NCBI GenBank assembly: GCA_946402335.1
Contig: CAMIWE010000005.1
Location: 1-57,864 of the forward strand
From: an uncultured Lachnoclostridium sp.
Lineage (GTDB): Bacteria > Bacillota > Clostridia > Lachnospirales > Lachnospiraceae
Direction: 5' to 3'
DNA: 57,864 nt
Positions within the stretch are counted from its first letter, which is position 1, and every line of letters starts with the position of its first letter. Below, piece by piece: positions 40,182 through 48,940 of the stretch. Position numbers and translations under genes: made by a program. The notes below the pieces were generated by a model. That model saw nothing but the letters and a program-made list of their open reading frames with translations. It made no database searches and was not told where the DNA came from.

Positions 40182-43037
40182 ATGCTACAGTTTATTGCAC
40201 AGAAATTGCTGAATAAAAAATGGCTGATCCTCAGTATCGTAATCGGTAATATTTTGCTCGTCGCAATCGCGTCCTGCAACCCGATGTATACAAAGGCAGC
40301 ACTTCGGAAGATGCTTTCCAGTGAAATGGATGCCTATCTCGAAGAGAACAACCGTTATCCCGGAACGATTTTCGTAGAGGCGAAACTCGGTAAAACCGTT
40401 CTTGCGGAGAAAGGTTCCGCATATTTTAAGGATTATACGAACATTTTCGGCACCGTGAGAAGTCTTTACGGAATCGATCCGATGATGGAAGTAAGCTTCT
40501 ACGGAAACTCCAATACCCAGGATGCCCGTTTCGTTAATTCGCGGGAAAATGCTTCCCAGAACTATATTTCCCTGAAACTTGCATCTTTGAGTGATCTCGA
40601 GAATCATGTGGAAATGATTTCCGGTGAGATGTATTCGAAGACACCGGATGCAGACGGCGTTATCGACGTAATCGTAAACGAGCCGGTATATCTTTCCTCG
40701 ACGATGGTTGTCGGTGAGATGTTGGACCTCGACGGTTACCGCGATGTAAACGGAAATACTGTAAGAATCCGTATCGCCGGCGTGTTCCGTGCCAAGGACA
40801 ATGCGGATGTATACTGGACCAAGGCTCCGCTTTCCTATGTGAATGAGTTCTTTATGGACCAGAGCATTTTCACGGAGCGTTTCATTACCAAAGACAGTAT
40901 TTCCGGTAACATTACCTGCAGATGGTATACGCTTTTTGACTATGATGAAATTACCACCGAGCAGGTGGAGAAGATGATCGAAGTCGATGACAAACTCGGC
41001 TATGATTACCTTTCCCAGGGACTGTACCGCGTAAATTACTATTATCATGATGTATTTACGAACTTTACAAAGAACTCCGGAAGAGTCGTAAATACGATGT
41101 TCATCCTGCAGTGCCCGATCCTTATCCTGCTTGCGGTATTCATCTTCATGGTATCGAACCAGGTTATCTCCATTGAGCAGGGTGAGATTTCCATCTTAAA
41201 GAGCCGTGGCGTAAGCAAACGGCAGCTGTTACTGACGTACTTCGGACAGTCCGTGATCCTTGCATTTATCGGATTTGTCATCGGTATTCCGTTCGGCTTC
41301 CTGCTTTGCCATCTGTTCGGTTCCACGAACGCGTTCATGGAATTTGTCGGAAGAAAGGCCATGCATGTTTCGATTACCGGAACGGCATTGCTGTACGGCC
41401 TTATCGCCAGTGCGGCAGGCATCCTGATCATGACCTTGCCGGTTATGAAGTATGCCAGATTTACGATTGTTGAGCAGAAGGCGAACAAGCGTAAGAAGAC
41501 GACGCCTTTGTGGCAGAGAGTCGGCCTTGACTTTATTCTGCTCGGCATTTCCATCTACGGATTTTATAACTTCAGTACCCAGAAGAAGCTTTTGATTGAA
41601 AAGGTTGCCAAGGGTGAAGCACTTGATCCGATGCTGTTCCTTTCCGCATCGCTGTTCATCCTTAGCTGCGCAATCGTGTTCCTGCGTGTGATCCCGCTGC
41701 TGGCGGCTCTCGTGTTCCGGATCGGCCGGAAGTTCTGGAAGCCTGCAGCATATGCATCGTTTTTGCAGATCATGCGTGATATTAAGAAGCAGAACTTTAT
41801 TACGGTATTCCTTGTTCTGACCATCGCGCTTGGTTTGTTCAACGCAAACATCGCCCGTACGGTTAACAACAATGAGGAAATGCGTCTTCATTACGACACC
41901 GGTGCGGATATCGTTTTGCAGGAGCAGTGGGCGGACAACAGTTCCGCGATCAAGCTCGGTTACAGCAAGACGTTAATCTACACGGAACCGGATTATTCGC
42001 GTTATACGAAACTGCAGGAAGACAATCCCGATAAGATCAAGGCTATGGCCAAGGTCCTTGTGGACGACAAGGCTTCCGTCAATTATTCCGGAACGGTTAC
42101 GGACAGTGTCCGTCTGATGGCGCTTAACACTTACGATTTCGGTAATACTTCCTGGCTTCCCGAAGGCATGACGCAGGAGCACTGGTTTACTTACCTGAAT
42201 GCGCTTGCAGCCAATCCCGAAGGTGCCATTGTTTCGAAGAATTTTGCAGACAAATTCGACCTGAAGGTCGGCAACAATATTTCCGTATTCCGTTCCGATT
42301 CGTCCGGCAAATCCCTCGGCCGTATGCCTTTAACGGTTGTTGCGATCATGGACATCTTCCCGTCCTTCCAGAGCCGTGTACAGGTGACGGAAGAGGACGG
42401 CAGTGTAACGTATACGGACCAGTATTTCGTTGCCTGCAGCTTTTCGAATCTGTCCCGCTATTATCCGGCAACGCCTTACCAGGTATGGATGAAGATTGAC
42501 GGAAGCACGGATTTTATCTATGACTGGGCTGAAGCCAATGAGATGAACTTCACCGTATTCGAAGACCTTTCCAATAAGGTTATCACGATGAAGAACGACC
42601 CGTATTTCCAGATCACAAACGGTATGCTGACGATTTCCTTTATCGTTGTTCTGGTTCTCTGTGCGATCGGTTTCCTGATCTACTGGCTGACCAATATCCG
42701 CTCCAGAGAGCTGATCTTCGGTATTTACCGTGCTATGGGTATGTCCATGGGTGAATTGATCCGGATGCTTATTAACGAGCATTTCTTCGGTTCCCTGATC
42801 CCGATTCTGTTCGGTGCGGGCATCGGTATTCTTGCATCGAAGATGTTTATTCCGTTGATTGAGATTGCATACTCGCCTGCGGAACAGACACTTCCGACAA
42901 GAATCTTCATTGAGAGTTCCGATATTGTCAGAATCAGTGTAGTTGTCGGCATCATGCTCCTCGGATGTCTTACGGTTATCTCCGTACTGCTTTCGAAGAT
43001 CAAGATCAACCAGGCTCTTAAGCTTGGAGAAGACTAA
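40182..43037 (+). CDS. Large FtsX/MacB-type ABC permease
   Basis: A 951-residue membrane protein. An N-terminal helix (WLILSIVIGNILLVAIASC) leads to a large outer domain of about 280 residues. An FtsX core of three helices follows (ILILLAVFIFMVSNQVI, VILAFIGFVIGIPFGFLL, ALLYGLIASAAGILIMTL), then two more hydrophobic segments. A second outer domain and a C-terminal FtsX trio complete it (LTISFIVVLVLCAIGFLIYW, IPILFGAGIGILASKMF, VVVGIMLLGCLTVISVLLS). It contains two FtsX halves in one chain. The start ATG 40182 is behind AGGAGGATTGGTTAC. It should pair with the two ATPases and contact the lipoprotein adaptors. Substrate unknown. Confidence 0.9.
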   Translation: MLQFIAQKLLNKKWLILSIVIGNILLVAIASCNPMYTKAALRKMLSSEMDAYLEENNRYPGTIFVEAKLGKTVLAEKGSAYFKDYTNIFGTVRSLYGIDPMMEVSFYGNSNTQDARFVNSRENASQNYISLKLASLSDLENHVEMISGEMYSKTPDADGVIDVIVNEPVYLSSTMVVGEMLDLDGYRDVNGNTVRIRIAGVFRAKDNADVYWTKAPLSYVNEFFMDQSIFTERFITKDSISGNITCRWYTLFDYDEITTEQVEKMIEVDDKLGYDYLSQGLYRVNYYYHDVFTNFTKNSGRVVNTMFILQCPILILLAVFIFMVSNQVISIEQGEISILKSRGVSKRQLLLTYFGQSVILAFIGFVIGIPFGFLLCHLFGSTNAFMEFVGRKAMHVSITGTALLYGLIASAAGILIMTLPVMKYARFTIVEQKANKRKKTTPLWQRVGLDFILLGISIYGFYNFSTQKKLLIEKVAKGEALDPMLFLSASLFILSCAIVFLRVIPLLAALVFRIGRKFWKPAAYASFLQIMRDIKKQNFITVFLVLTIALGLFNANIARTVNNNEEMRLHYDTGADIVLQEQWADNSSAIKLGYSKTLIYTEPDYSRYTKLQEDNPDKIKAMAKVLVDDKASVNYSGTVTDSVRLMALNTYDFGNTSWLPEGMTQEHWFTYLNALAANPEGAIVSKNFADKFDLKVGNNISVFRSDSSGKSLGRMPLTVVAIMDIFPSFQSRVQVTEEDGSVTYTDQYFVACSFSNLSRYYPATPYQVWMKIDGSTDFIYDWAEANEMNFTVFEDLSNKVITMKNDPYFQITNGMLTISFIVVLVLCAIGFLIYWLTNIRSRELIFGIYRAMGMSMGELIRMLINEHFFGSLIPILFGAGIGILASKMFIPLIEIAYSPAEQTLPTRIFIESSDIVRISVVVGIMLLGCLTVISVLLSKIKINQALKLGED

Positions 43038-43048
43038 GGAGGAAGAGC

Positions 43049-43753
43049 ATGGAAGAAATCTTACGTACAGAAGACGTGAAGCGGTCTTTCCCGGTTGCGG
43101 GCGGTGATTTCTGGGCCCTTAAAGGCATCAGCATTACCGTTCCGAAGAACTCCCTGACGATTTTAAAGGGACGTTCCGGTTCCGGTAAGACGACGCTTCT
43201 CAATATCATCGGAGCATTGGATGCTCCTACAAGCGGAACGGTCGTATTTGACGGAAAGGATATTTCCAATGCTTCCGATAAGGAACGGGAAGTACTCAGA
43301 AGAAGCGAGATCGGATTCATCTTTCAGTCCGTTGCGCTGATTCCGGTTATGTCCGCTTATGAAAATGTTGAATATGCCCTCAGACTCGCAGGCTATAAAG
43401 GAAACTACCATGACCGTGTTATGGAATGCCTGAAAATGGTCGGACTCAGCAAGCGTGCTTCCCATATGCCGCAGGAGCTGTCCGGCGGTGAGCAGCAGCG
43501 AGTTGCCATCGCAAGAGCAATTGCCCATAAGCCGAAGATCATCTTCGCCGATGAGCCTACCGGTGAGCTGGACTCCGCAACAAGCCTTCAGGTAATCGGT
43601 ATCTTTAAGGAACTGATTGCGAAGGAAGGAATCACATTTGTCATGACAACACATGACCCGAAACTTATGGGATACGGAGATGTCGTATACGAAATCCTCG
43701 ACGGTGAGGTTATCTCCACCATCAATAACATCGAGGGGGCGGACCATGAGTAA
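43049..43753 (+). CDS. ABC exporter ATPase, LolD/MacB type
   Basis: A 234-residue ATPase of the lipoprotein/macrolide-export class. Walker A is [12 protein letters not shown], the Q-loop [21 protein letters not shown], the signature [15 protein letters not shown], Walker [13 protein letters not shown] and the switch His TTHD. The start ATG 43049 is behind GGAGGAAGAGC, 11 bp after the permease. It overlaps the second ATPase gene by 8 bp. Together the two could form a heterodimer serving the single two-halved permease. Confidence 0.95.
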   Translation: MEEILRTEDVKRSFPVAGGDFWALKGISITVPKNSLTILKGRSGSGKTTLLNIIGALDAPTSGTVVFDGKDISNASDKEREVLRRSEIGFIFQSVALIPVMSAYENVEYALRLAGYKGNYHDRVMECLKMVGLSKRASHMPQELSGGEQQRVAIARAIAHKPKIIFADEPTGELDSATSLQVIGIFKELIAKEGITFVMTTHDPKLMGYGDVVYEILDGEVISTINNIEGADHE

Positions 43754-44951
43754 GAAGAAAAAAGGTGATATTGTCCTGAAGAAGGATATTGTGAAGCAGA
43801 CTGCGCAGAACATTAAGGCAAAGGCCGAAGAGACCGCAAAGGCTGCCGAAAAGGCTGCGGAGGAGACGAAGGAAAAGGCCGCTAAGGCTGCAGAGGACGT
43901 TACAGCCAAGACTTCGGAAGCTGCAAAGAATGTAGCGGATACCGTTGAAGCGAAGACCAATGAAACGGAATCCGCCGATGAGAATCCGATGAGCGAGGAA
44001 ATCTCGAAAGCGCTGAAGGATTCCTTCATGGAAGCTTACAAAAAGCAGACCGAAGGGGAACTAGAGGACGAGCTTGACGACAACGTCATGATTCTTTGCG
44101 AAAACCTCGTAAAGATCTATAAGACAAAGGAGACCGAAGTTCTTGCCCTGCAGGGGTTGGAGCTCCGTGTTGAGAAGGGTGAGTTTATTGCTATTATCGG
44201 TAGTTCCGGTTCCGGTAAATCAACCTTCTTAAACCTGCTCGGCGGACTGGACCGTCCGAGCGCCGGCAAATTATACGTAGACGGCAAAAACCTGTTTAAA
44301 ATGACCGAAAGCCAGCTGGTTTCCTATAAGCAGAAGACGGTCGGATTTGTCTGGCAGAATAATGCAAGAAACCTGCTGCCTTACCTGACGGCGATTCAGA
44401 ACGTCGAACTTCCGATGCTGTTCTGTGAGCCAAAGGAACGTCATCAGAGAGCACTCGACCTGCTGACGCTTGTCGGCATGGCACATAAGAAGGACAGTAA
44501 GCTCAATCAGCTGTCCGGCGGTGAACAGCAGCGTATCGCAATCGCGATTGCCCTTGCAAACCGGCCGAAGCTGCTGCTGGCGGATGAGCCTACCGGTTCG
44601 GTAGACCAGAAGACCAGTGATGCGGTTCTTGACGTATTCCGGAAGCTCAATTCCGAACTCGGCATCACGATCGTTATCGTTACCCATGACATCAACCTTG
44701 CAAAGAAGGTTAACCGTGTCGTAATGATGCGTGACGGTAAGACGAGTATAGAGCGAATCATGAAGGAAGAGTTCGTTAAGGAACAGCTTCACGGCTTTAT
44801 TGAAGAGGATACGCACGAAGAGTACGCAATTCTCGACCATGCAGGCCGTGTGCAGATTCCTCGTGAGATGCTGGATGAGATCGGTGTCAACAGCAAGAAG
44901 ATCCGCATGTCGGTAGATGGTGACAAGATCGTCATCACGAAGGCGGAGTAA
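43746..44951 (+). CDS. ABC exporter ATPase with coiled N-terminal extension and C-terminal AbrB-like domain
   Basis: A 401-residue ATPase, about 170 longer than its partner. Residues 1-~112 are Lys/Ala/Glu-rich and probably helical. The ABC core runs from ~115 to ~335: Walker A GSSGSGKST (152-160), signature [15 protein letters not shown] (256-270), Walker B LLLADEPTGS, switch VTHD. Residues 358-401 (AILDHAGRVQIPREMLDEIG, then KIRMSVDGDKIVITK) match the AbrB/SpoVT swapped-hairpin pattern. The start ATG 43746 overlaps the first ATPase gene by 8 bp. AbrB-like domains dimerise; here it may lock ATPase dimers or sense a signal. A strong terminator follows. Confidence 0.92.
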   Translation: MSKKKKGDIVLKKDIVKQTAQNIKAKAEETAKAAEKAAEETKEKAAKAAEDVTAKTSEAAKNVADTVEAKTNETESADENPMSEEISKALKDSFMEAYKKQTEGELEDELDDNVMILCENLVKIYKTKETEVLALQGLELRVEKGEFIAIIGSSGSGKSTFLNLLGGLDRPSAGKLYVDGKNLFKMTESQLVSYKQKTVGFVWQNNARNLLPYLTAIQNVELPMLFCEPKERHQRALDLLTLVGMAHKKDSKLNQLSGGEQQRIAIAIALANRPKLLLADEPTGSVDQKTSDAVLDVFRKLNSELGITIVIVTHDINLAKKVNRVVMMRDGKTSIERIMKEEFVKEQLHGFIEEDTHEEYAILDHAGRVQIPREMLDEIGVNSKKIRMSVDGDKIVITKAE

Positions 44952-44988
44952 GATTTGACGTTAAGATTCTAATTGAAACAGGATAAGA

Positions 44989-45019
44989 AAAGAACCGTCG
45001 CGAAAGTGGCGGTTCTTTT
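44989..45019. terminator. Terminator at the end of the exporter operon
   Basis: AAAAGAACCGTC (from 44989) pairs with GGCGGTTCTTTT (ending 45019), one G-U pair. Runs of A on one side and T on the other allow function on both strands. Confidence 0.88.
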
Positions 45020-45089
45020 CCATTTACGAAGCAGGGAAAATGGTGTACAATATTAATGTTTTCCTTAATAAATCATGCATATTCCCGCC

Positions 45090-45137
45090 TTGCGAGAGTC
45101 ATTTTCGGTCAGCGGGATGGCTTTTTTGCTCTCGCAA
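45090..45137 (+). other. Inverted repeat in the leader of the XRE regulator
   Basis: TTGCGAGAG (45090-45098) and CTCTCGCAA (45129-45137) form a 9-bp stem around a 30-nt loop. A competing pairing exists between CCCGC (45084-45088) and GCGGG (45112-45116). A TACAAT -10-like hexamer is at 45046-45051, with TTACGA 16 bp upstream as a weak -35. Six T occur inside the loop (45122-45127), so the CCCGC/GCGGG form could act as a terminator and the longer stem as antiterminator. Confidence 0.4.
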
Positions 45138-45172
45138 ATGTAGAATGAGCTCAGAAGGAAGGGGGAATGGGA

Positions 45173-45823
45173 ATGGAGAAGAATTCAATCGGAACTTTTT
45201 TGACAGCACTTCGGAAAGCAAACGGAATGACGCAGAAGGAACTGGCGGAGCGGCTTAATGTTTCCGACAAGGCCGTGAGCCGTTGGGAACGGGACGAGAG
45301 CTATCCGGATATCACGCAGATTCCGGTCATAGCGGATATCTTCGGGATTACTTCGGATGAACTGTTACGTGGGGAGCGAAGTGACGCAGGGAATCCGGTA
45401 AAAGCTTTGGAGCGTACCGAACGGGAAATCGCACATTTTTCTGAAAGTGTCCGGTCTGATCATCTGATCCGGACAATTGCCGCGATCACCGTTGCCGCGG
45501 TAGCTTTGATAGTCAGGCTTGTCATTTATGACAAGGCAAATACTGAGACCTATTTTATGACGAAAGAGGCAACCGATGCGTGGTATCGGAAGATGGATAT
45601 TCTGGACGGTATCGTTTCGGCGCTCAGCTGGGGCGCATTTCTTGCCGCGACGGCTTATGTTGTTATCCTGTTTTTGAAAGCAAAGGAGAAACTGGCCCGG
45701 ATTGACTCGGAAGACGAACCTGTTACGAACGCAAAGCGGAATGTGAAGTTAGTCTTTCGGATCAGCAGATGGTTACTGTTTATCATCTTCCTGCTGAATC
45801 TGGTTATTACCTTACAACTATAA
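45173..45823 (+). CDS. XRE-family regulator with three membrane helices
   Basis: A 216-residue protein. Residues 1-~70 are a Cro/cI helix-turn-helix: FLTALRKANGMTQKELAERLNVSDKAVSRWERDESYPDITQIPVIADIFGITSDELLRG (read in parts). This is the subtype common in Firmicutes. Three hydrophobic helices follow: TIAAITVAAVALIVRLVIY, IVSALSWGAFLAATAYVVILF and ISRWLLFIIFLLNLVITL. The repressor is therefore tied to the membrane and might sense an envelope signal. ATG 45173 is favoured over 45167, because AAGGAAGGGGG sits at the right distance. It lies downstream of the exporter operon and may regulate it. Confidence 0.88.
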   Translation: MEKNSIGTFLTALRKANGMTQKELAERLNVSDKAVSRWERDESYPDITQIPVIADIFGITSDELLRGERSDAGNPVKALERTEREIAHFSESVRSDHLIRTIAAITVAAVALIVRLVIYDKANTETYFMTKEATDAWYRKMDILDGIVSALSWGAFLAATAYVVILFLKAKEKLARIDSEDEPVTNAKRNVKLVFRISRWLLFIIFLLNLVITLQL

Positions 45824-45824
45824 G

Positions 45825-45857
45825 AAAAACCACCGGTTTTCATGCCGGTGGTTTTTT
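45825..45857. terminator. Bidirectional terminator between the XRE gene and pyrI
   Basis: AAAAACCACCGG pairs with CCGGTGGTTTTTT around TTTTCATG. It serves the plus-strand regulator gene and the minus-strand pyrBI operon, whose genes converge here. Confidence 0.9.
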
Positions 45858-45879
45858 CGTATATATCCGCAGAAGTATT

Positions 45880-46311
45880 CTACAGATTGGTCTCTTTATA
45901 TTTCTGTTCGCAGTATACGCAGCGGTAGACGCATTTTTCTTCGTTCGTGAGGCGGAAGCGGTGCGGAAGTTCCTGCTCAATGCTCGTGATGCAACGGGGA
46001 TTCTTGCATTTTAAGATATTCGTTACCTCGCGGGGAAGACGTACGCGGCGCTTCTCGACGATAACGTCGTTCTCGATAATATTTAAGGTAATGTTCGGAT
46101 CAAGTACCGCGAGGGTATCGAGGTCGACCGTAATCGGTCCTTCAATCTTGATGATGTCTTTCCGACCCATTTTATTGCTGGATGCGTTTTTGATGATTGC
46201 GACACAGCAGTCGAGTTTGCCGAGTTCGAGATATTCGTAAATCTGCATGCCCTGGCCGGGTTTGATATGGTCAATGACCACGCCTTGATGGAGTCCGCCG
46301 ATATTTAACAT
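45880..46311 (-). CDS. pyrI: Aspartate carbamoyltransferase regulatory subunit
   Basis: Allosteric subunit that binds ATP, CTP and UTP and controls PyrB. The 143-residue protein has the nucleotide-binding N-domain (GVVIDHIKPGQGMQIYEYLEL) and the zinc domain with four Cys in CKNPRCI and CVYRCVYC. The start (CAT at 46309-46311) has AAGGAG upstream, overlapping the end of pyrB. It follows pyrB by 13 bp, giving a two-gene operon on the minus strand. Regulatory subunits are absent from Bacillus but known in clostridia, which fits the suggested host. Confidence 0.96.
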   Translation of the reverse strand: MLNIGGLHQGVVIDHIKPGQGMQIYEYLELGKLDCCVAIIKNASSNKMGRKDIIKIEGPITVDLDTLAVLDPNITLNIIENDVIVEKRRVRLPREVTNILKCKNPRCITSIEQELPHRFRLTNEEKCVYRCVYCEQKYKETNL

Positions 46312-46324
46312 GTTGTATACCTCC

Positions 46325-47257
46325 TTATTTTTGCGGAATGCGGTCCTTAAGACCGAGGAGCAGGATGATCAGTGCCATGCGGGCATATACACCGAAGCCG
46401 GCCTGACGGAAGTAGGCTGCGCGCGGGTCATCATCGACCTCAACGGAGATTTCGTTGACACGCGGAAGCGGATGCAGGACGAACATGTCGTCGCGGGCAA
46501 GTTTCATCTTTTCGGGAGTCAGGATGAAACTGTTCTTTAAGCGGATGTAATCCTCTTCGTTGAAGAAACGCTCACGCTGAACTCTTGTCATGTAAAGAAT
46601 ATCAAGTTCGGGCATCACTTCGTCGAGGGAACGGACTTCCTTGTAAGGAATGTTCTTTGCGTCAAGCACTTCCTCTTTGAGGTATGCCGGGATGCACAGT
46701 TCTTCGGGCGAGATCAGTACGAAGCGGATGCCGGGGTATCGTACCATCGCGTTGATCAGCGAGTGTACCGTACGGCCGAACTTGAGGTCACCGCAAAGAC
46801 CGATGGTCATATTATCAAGACGACCTTTGAGTTCGAGGATCGTCAGCAGGTCGGTGAGTGTCTGCGTCGGATGGTTGTGGCCGCCGTCGCCTGCATTGAT
46901 TACCGGAATTCCGGAATGCTGTGATGCGACGAACGGAGCACCTTCCTTCGGGTGACGCATCGCACAGATGTCAGCGTAGTAGGAGATGATTCGGATCGTG
47001 TCGGAGACGCTTTCTCCTTTGGCGGCGGAGCTTGAGTCCGCGCTTTGAAAACCGAGAACCGAACCGCCGAGGTTGAGCATTGCCGCTTCAAAGGAAAGGC
47101 GCGTTCTCGTGCTCGGTTCGTAGAAGCAGGTTGCGAGTTTCTTGCCGTCGCATACATGACGGTAGCGCTCAGGATCTTTCATGATGTCCTGGGCGAGCGA
47201 GAGGAGTTCCGTGAGTTCCTCAAGGCTTAAGTCCATCGGGCTGATAAGATGTTTCAT
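46325..47257 (-). CDS. pyrB: Aspartate carbamoyltransferase catalytic subunit
   Basis: Condenses carbamoyl phosphate with aspartate, the committing step of pyrimidine synthesis. At 310 residues it is full length. The carbamoyl-phosphate loop is [13 protein letters not shown], the binding block [18 protein letters not shown], and the 80s loop region and [19 protein letters not shown] segment are present as [15 protein letters not shown]. The Asp-binding part is [22 protein letters not shown]. The Shine-Dalgarno is AGGAGG. The upstream 100 bp show no clear sigma-A promoter or PyrR-binding leader. Expression control is therefore not evident. Confidence 0.97.
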   Translation of the reverse strand: MKHLISPMDLSLEELTELLSLAQDIMKDPERYRHVCDGKKLATCFYEPSTRTRLSFEAAMLNLGGSVLGFQSADSSSAAKGESVSDTIRIISYYADICAMRHPKEGAPFVASQHSGIPVINAGDGGHNHPTQTLTDLLTILELKGRLDNMTIGLCGDLKFGRTVHSLINAMVRYPGIRFVLISPEELCIPAYLKEEVLDAKNIPYKEVRSLDEVMPELDILYMTRVQRERFFNEEDYIRLKNSFILTPEKMKLARDDMFVLHPLPRVNEISVEVDDDPRAAYFRQAGFGVYARMALIILLLGLKDRIPQK

Positions 47258-47354
47258 GTGTATCCTCCTGTATTTGAATTTTGAAAGATGAAGGCATTTT
47301 CCGTTTCAGGCATTGGCCCGGTGCGTAGCAAAGGTCATGACGAATGTTACGCAT
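47258..47354 (-). other. pyrB upstream region without a clear promoter
   Basis: Read on the minus strand, it holds GTCATG and CATGAC arms about 12 bp apart, and a GCGTA/TACGC pair that could fold further in. I find no convincing -35/-10 pair and no PyrR-type anti-antiterminator motif. The AGGAGG site before pyrB is clear. Confidence 0.35.
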
Positions 47355-47389
47355 GACAAATAATAAGCCTGCGATTATTTCGCAGGCTT
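47355..47389 (-). terminator. Terminator of uxaC overlapping its stop codon
   Basis: AAGCCTGCGA (47365-47374) and TCGCAGGCTT (47380-47389) make a perfect 10-bp stem. On the minus strand the T-rich tail TTATTATTTG follows. The TAA stop of uxaC (47375-47377) lies in the loop, so the stem includes the last sense codons. Confidence 0.8.
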
Positions 47390-48784
47390 GAAATCAAAGT
47401 AACGGAGACAGTTATTGTAGCAAATATCTTCCACCAGAGAACCCAGGAAAGAAATATCCGCGGGATATTCACCGCCGGCAACAAGGCCACCGAGGAAACG
47501 GCACAGAATGCGACGGAAATATTCATGTCTCGTATAGGAAAGAAGACTGCGGGAATCGGTAAGCATTCCGATGAAGTTACCGAGAACACCGAGTTCGGAA
47601 AGGCTCGTAAGCTGGGCAAGCATGCCGTTTTTATGATCGTTGAACCACCAGGCCGAACCATGCTGGATCTTACCGGCAGCGGAGCCATCCTGGAAACAGC
47701 CGATCACGGAATCAATCGCCGCATTGTCAATCGGGTTCAGGGAATAGAGAACCGTCTTCGGGAGCTCCTCCGTAAGAGCAAGGGAGTTCAGGAAGTTCGT
47801 CAGCTGGGTGACGGGCGTATAGTTATCAATGCAGTCAAAACCGGTGTTGGCACCGATCTTAATATACATAAACGTATTGTTATCACGCTTTACACCGTAA
47901 TGGAGCTGCATGACAAATCCAACGCGGGCGTACTGTTTTGCAAGGAAGGAAAGAAGATTGGTCCGGTATGCCATCGCTTCTTCAGGTAAGATTGCGCCGC
48001 CGTCCATCTTCTTGCGGAATATTGCATTAGCCGTTTCATCGTCACAGGGCTGATACATGACATAGGGAAGACCGTGGTCCGCCGTCTTGCAGCCGCGGAA
48101 AGCAAAGTAATTGATGCGTTCCGTCAGGCAGTCCTTCAGATCGGAAAGACTGAACATTGCCCAGTCGCATACCTTGCCGAGTTTCTGAACACATGCGGCA
48201 AATGTGGGCTTTTCGATGTCCAGATAATTGTCGGGACGAAAAGCGGGAAGAACCTGAACGTCAAAGCTCAGATCCTCTGCAAGCATTTTATGATATTTTA
48301 AATCGTCACAGGGATCGTCGGTCGTGCAGAGAATCCGCACATTGGACTTTTTAATGAGATTCCGCGCAGACATGGTGGGTCTTTGCAGAATTGCGTTGCA
48401 GCGGTCGAAGATTTCGCGCGCATTGGCCTCGGTCAAAGGTGTATCAATGCCGAAATAACGCTGCAGCTCCAGATGACTCCAGTGATAGAGCGGATTGCCG
48501 GGAGCACGCTGTAAGGATTTTGCAAAAGCAAGAAACTTATCGTAATCGCTGCCGTTACCGGTGATGAGATCCTCAGAAATTCCGTTGCTGCGCATAAGCC
48601 GCCATTTGTAATGGTCCGCGCCGAGCCACAGTTCGGTAATGGAACGGAAGTGCACATCGTTCGCAATGTCCTCTACCGGAATATGACAATGGTAATCAAT
48701 GATCGGCATATGCTCCGCGTACTTATGATAAAGCGTTTCGGCATATTCCGTATTCAGCAGAAAATTGCGGTCCATGAATTCCAT
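47375..48784 (-). CDS. uxaC: Glucuronate isomerase
   Basis: Isomerises D-glucuronate to D-fructuronate (and galacturonate to tagaturonate), the entry step for uronic acid use. The 469-residue protein is full length. Motifs are MDRNFLLNTEYAETLYHKYAEHMPIIDYHCHIP (in parts), the metal His in DYHCH, WSHLELQRYFG, TDDPCDDLKYHKML and MQLHYGVKRDNN. The start at 48784 is chosen because GACGGAGGC lies about 11 bases before it. The longer frame from 48853 lacks a ribosome site and family match; ATG 48775 is an alternative. It is divergent from kdgK. Confidence 0.95.
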   Translation of the reverse strand: MEFMDRNFLLNTEYAETLYHKYAEHMPIIDYHCHIPVEDIANDVHFRSITELWLGADHYKWRLMRSNGISEDLITGNGSDYDKFLAFAKSLQRAPGNPLYHWSHLELQRYFGIDTPLTEANAREIFDRCNAILQRPTMSARNLIKKSNVRILCTTDDPCDDLKYHKMLAEDLSFDVQVLPAFRPDNYLDIEKPTFAACVQKLGKVCDWAMFSLSDLKDCLTERINYFAFRGCKTADHGLPYVMYQPCDDETANAIFRKKMDGGAILPEEAMAYRTNLLSFLAKQYARVGFVMQLHYGVKRDNNTFMYIKIGANTGFDCIDNYTPVTQLTNFLNSLALTEELPKTVLYSLNPIDNAAIDSVIGCFQDGSAAGKIQHGSAWWFNDHKNGMLAQLTSLSELGVLGNFIGMLTDSRSLLSYTRHEYFRRILCRFLGGLVAGGEYPADISFLGSLVEDICYNNCLRYFDFKPAK

Positions 48785-48824
48785 TCCGGGTTGTGCCTCC
48801 GTCTTTGCAAATCTTATCTGCGCT

Positions 48825-48853
48825 ATCTTACCATATCCGAAAAACAAATTCAA
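48825..48853 (-). promoter_or_regulatory. Sigma-A promoter of uxaC
   Basis: On the minus strand: -35 TTGAAT (48848-48853), 17 bp spacer, -10 TAAGAT (48825-48830). It is oriented opposite to the kdgK promoter 59 bp away. Confidence 0.7.
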
Positions 48854-48882
48854 TAGAATTCAGGATGAAAAATAAAAAATCT

Positions 48883-48914
48883 CAAGATATAGGTACTTCA
48901 CAAGATTTATCTTG
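48883..48914. promoter_or_regulatory. Candidate operator with CAAGAT half-sites between uxaC and kdgK
   Basis: CAAGATTTATCTTG (48901-48914) is a palindrome with 6-bp arms and a 2-bp centre. It overlaps the first three bases of the kdgK -35. A third CAAGAT starts 18 bp upstream at 48883. The place and symmetry suggest a binding site for a uronate-responsive repressor of the LacI or GntR type. The regulator is not in the window. Confidence 0.5.
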
Positions 48915-48940
48915 CGGAAAACTCCAACATGTGGTAAAAT
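48912..48940 (+). promoter_or_regulatory. Sigma-A promoter of kdgK
   Basis: -35 TTGCGG (48912-48917), 17 bp spacer, -10 TAAAAT (48935-48940). A loose CodY-like sequence AATTTTGAAAGAATT (12 of 15) follows at 48938-48952. Confidence 0.68.

Noticed and set aside
43746..44080. N-terminal extension of the second ATPase as a mis-called start
   Set aside because: The ATG at 43746 overlaps the previous gene in the usual coupled way, and the Lys/Ala/Glu-rich region keeps a coding character; it seems real.
48785..48853. Extended N-terminus of UxaC from 48853
   Set aside because: It would run through the -10 and -35 of the uxaC promoter and has no ribosome site; the family N-terminus begins at MDRNFLL.
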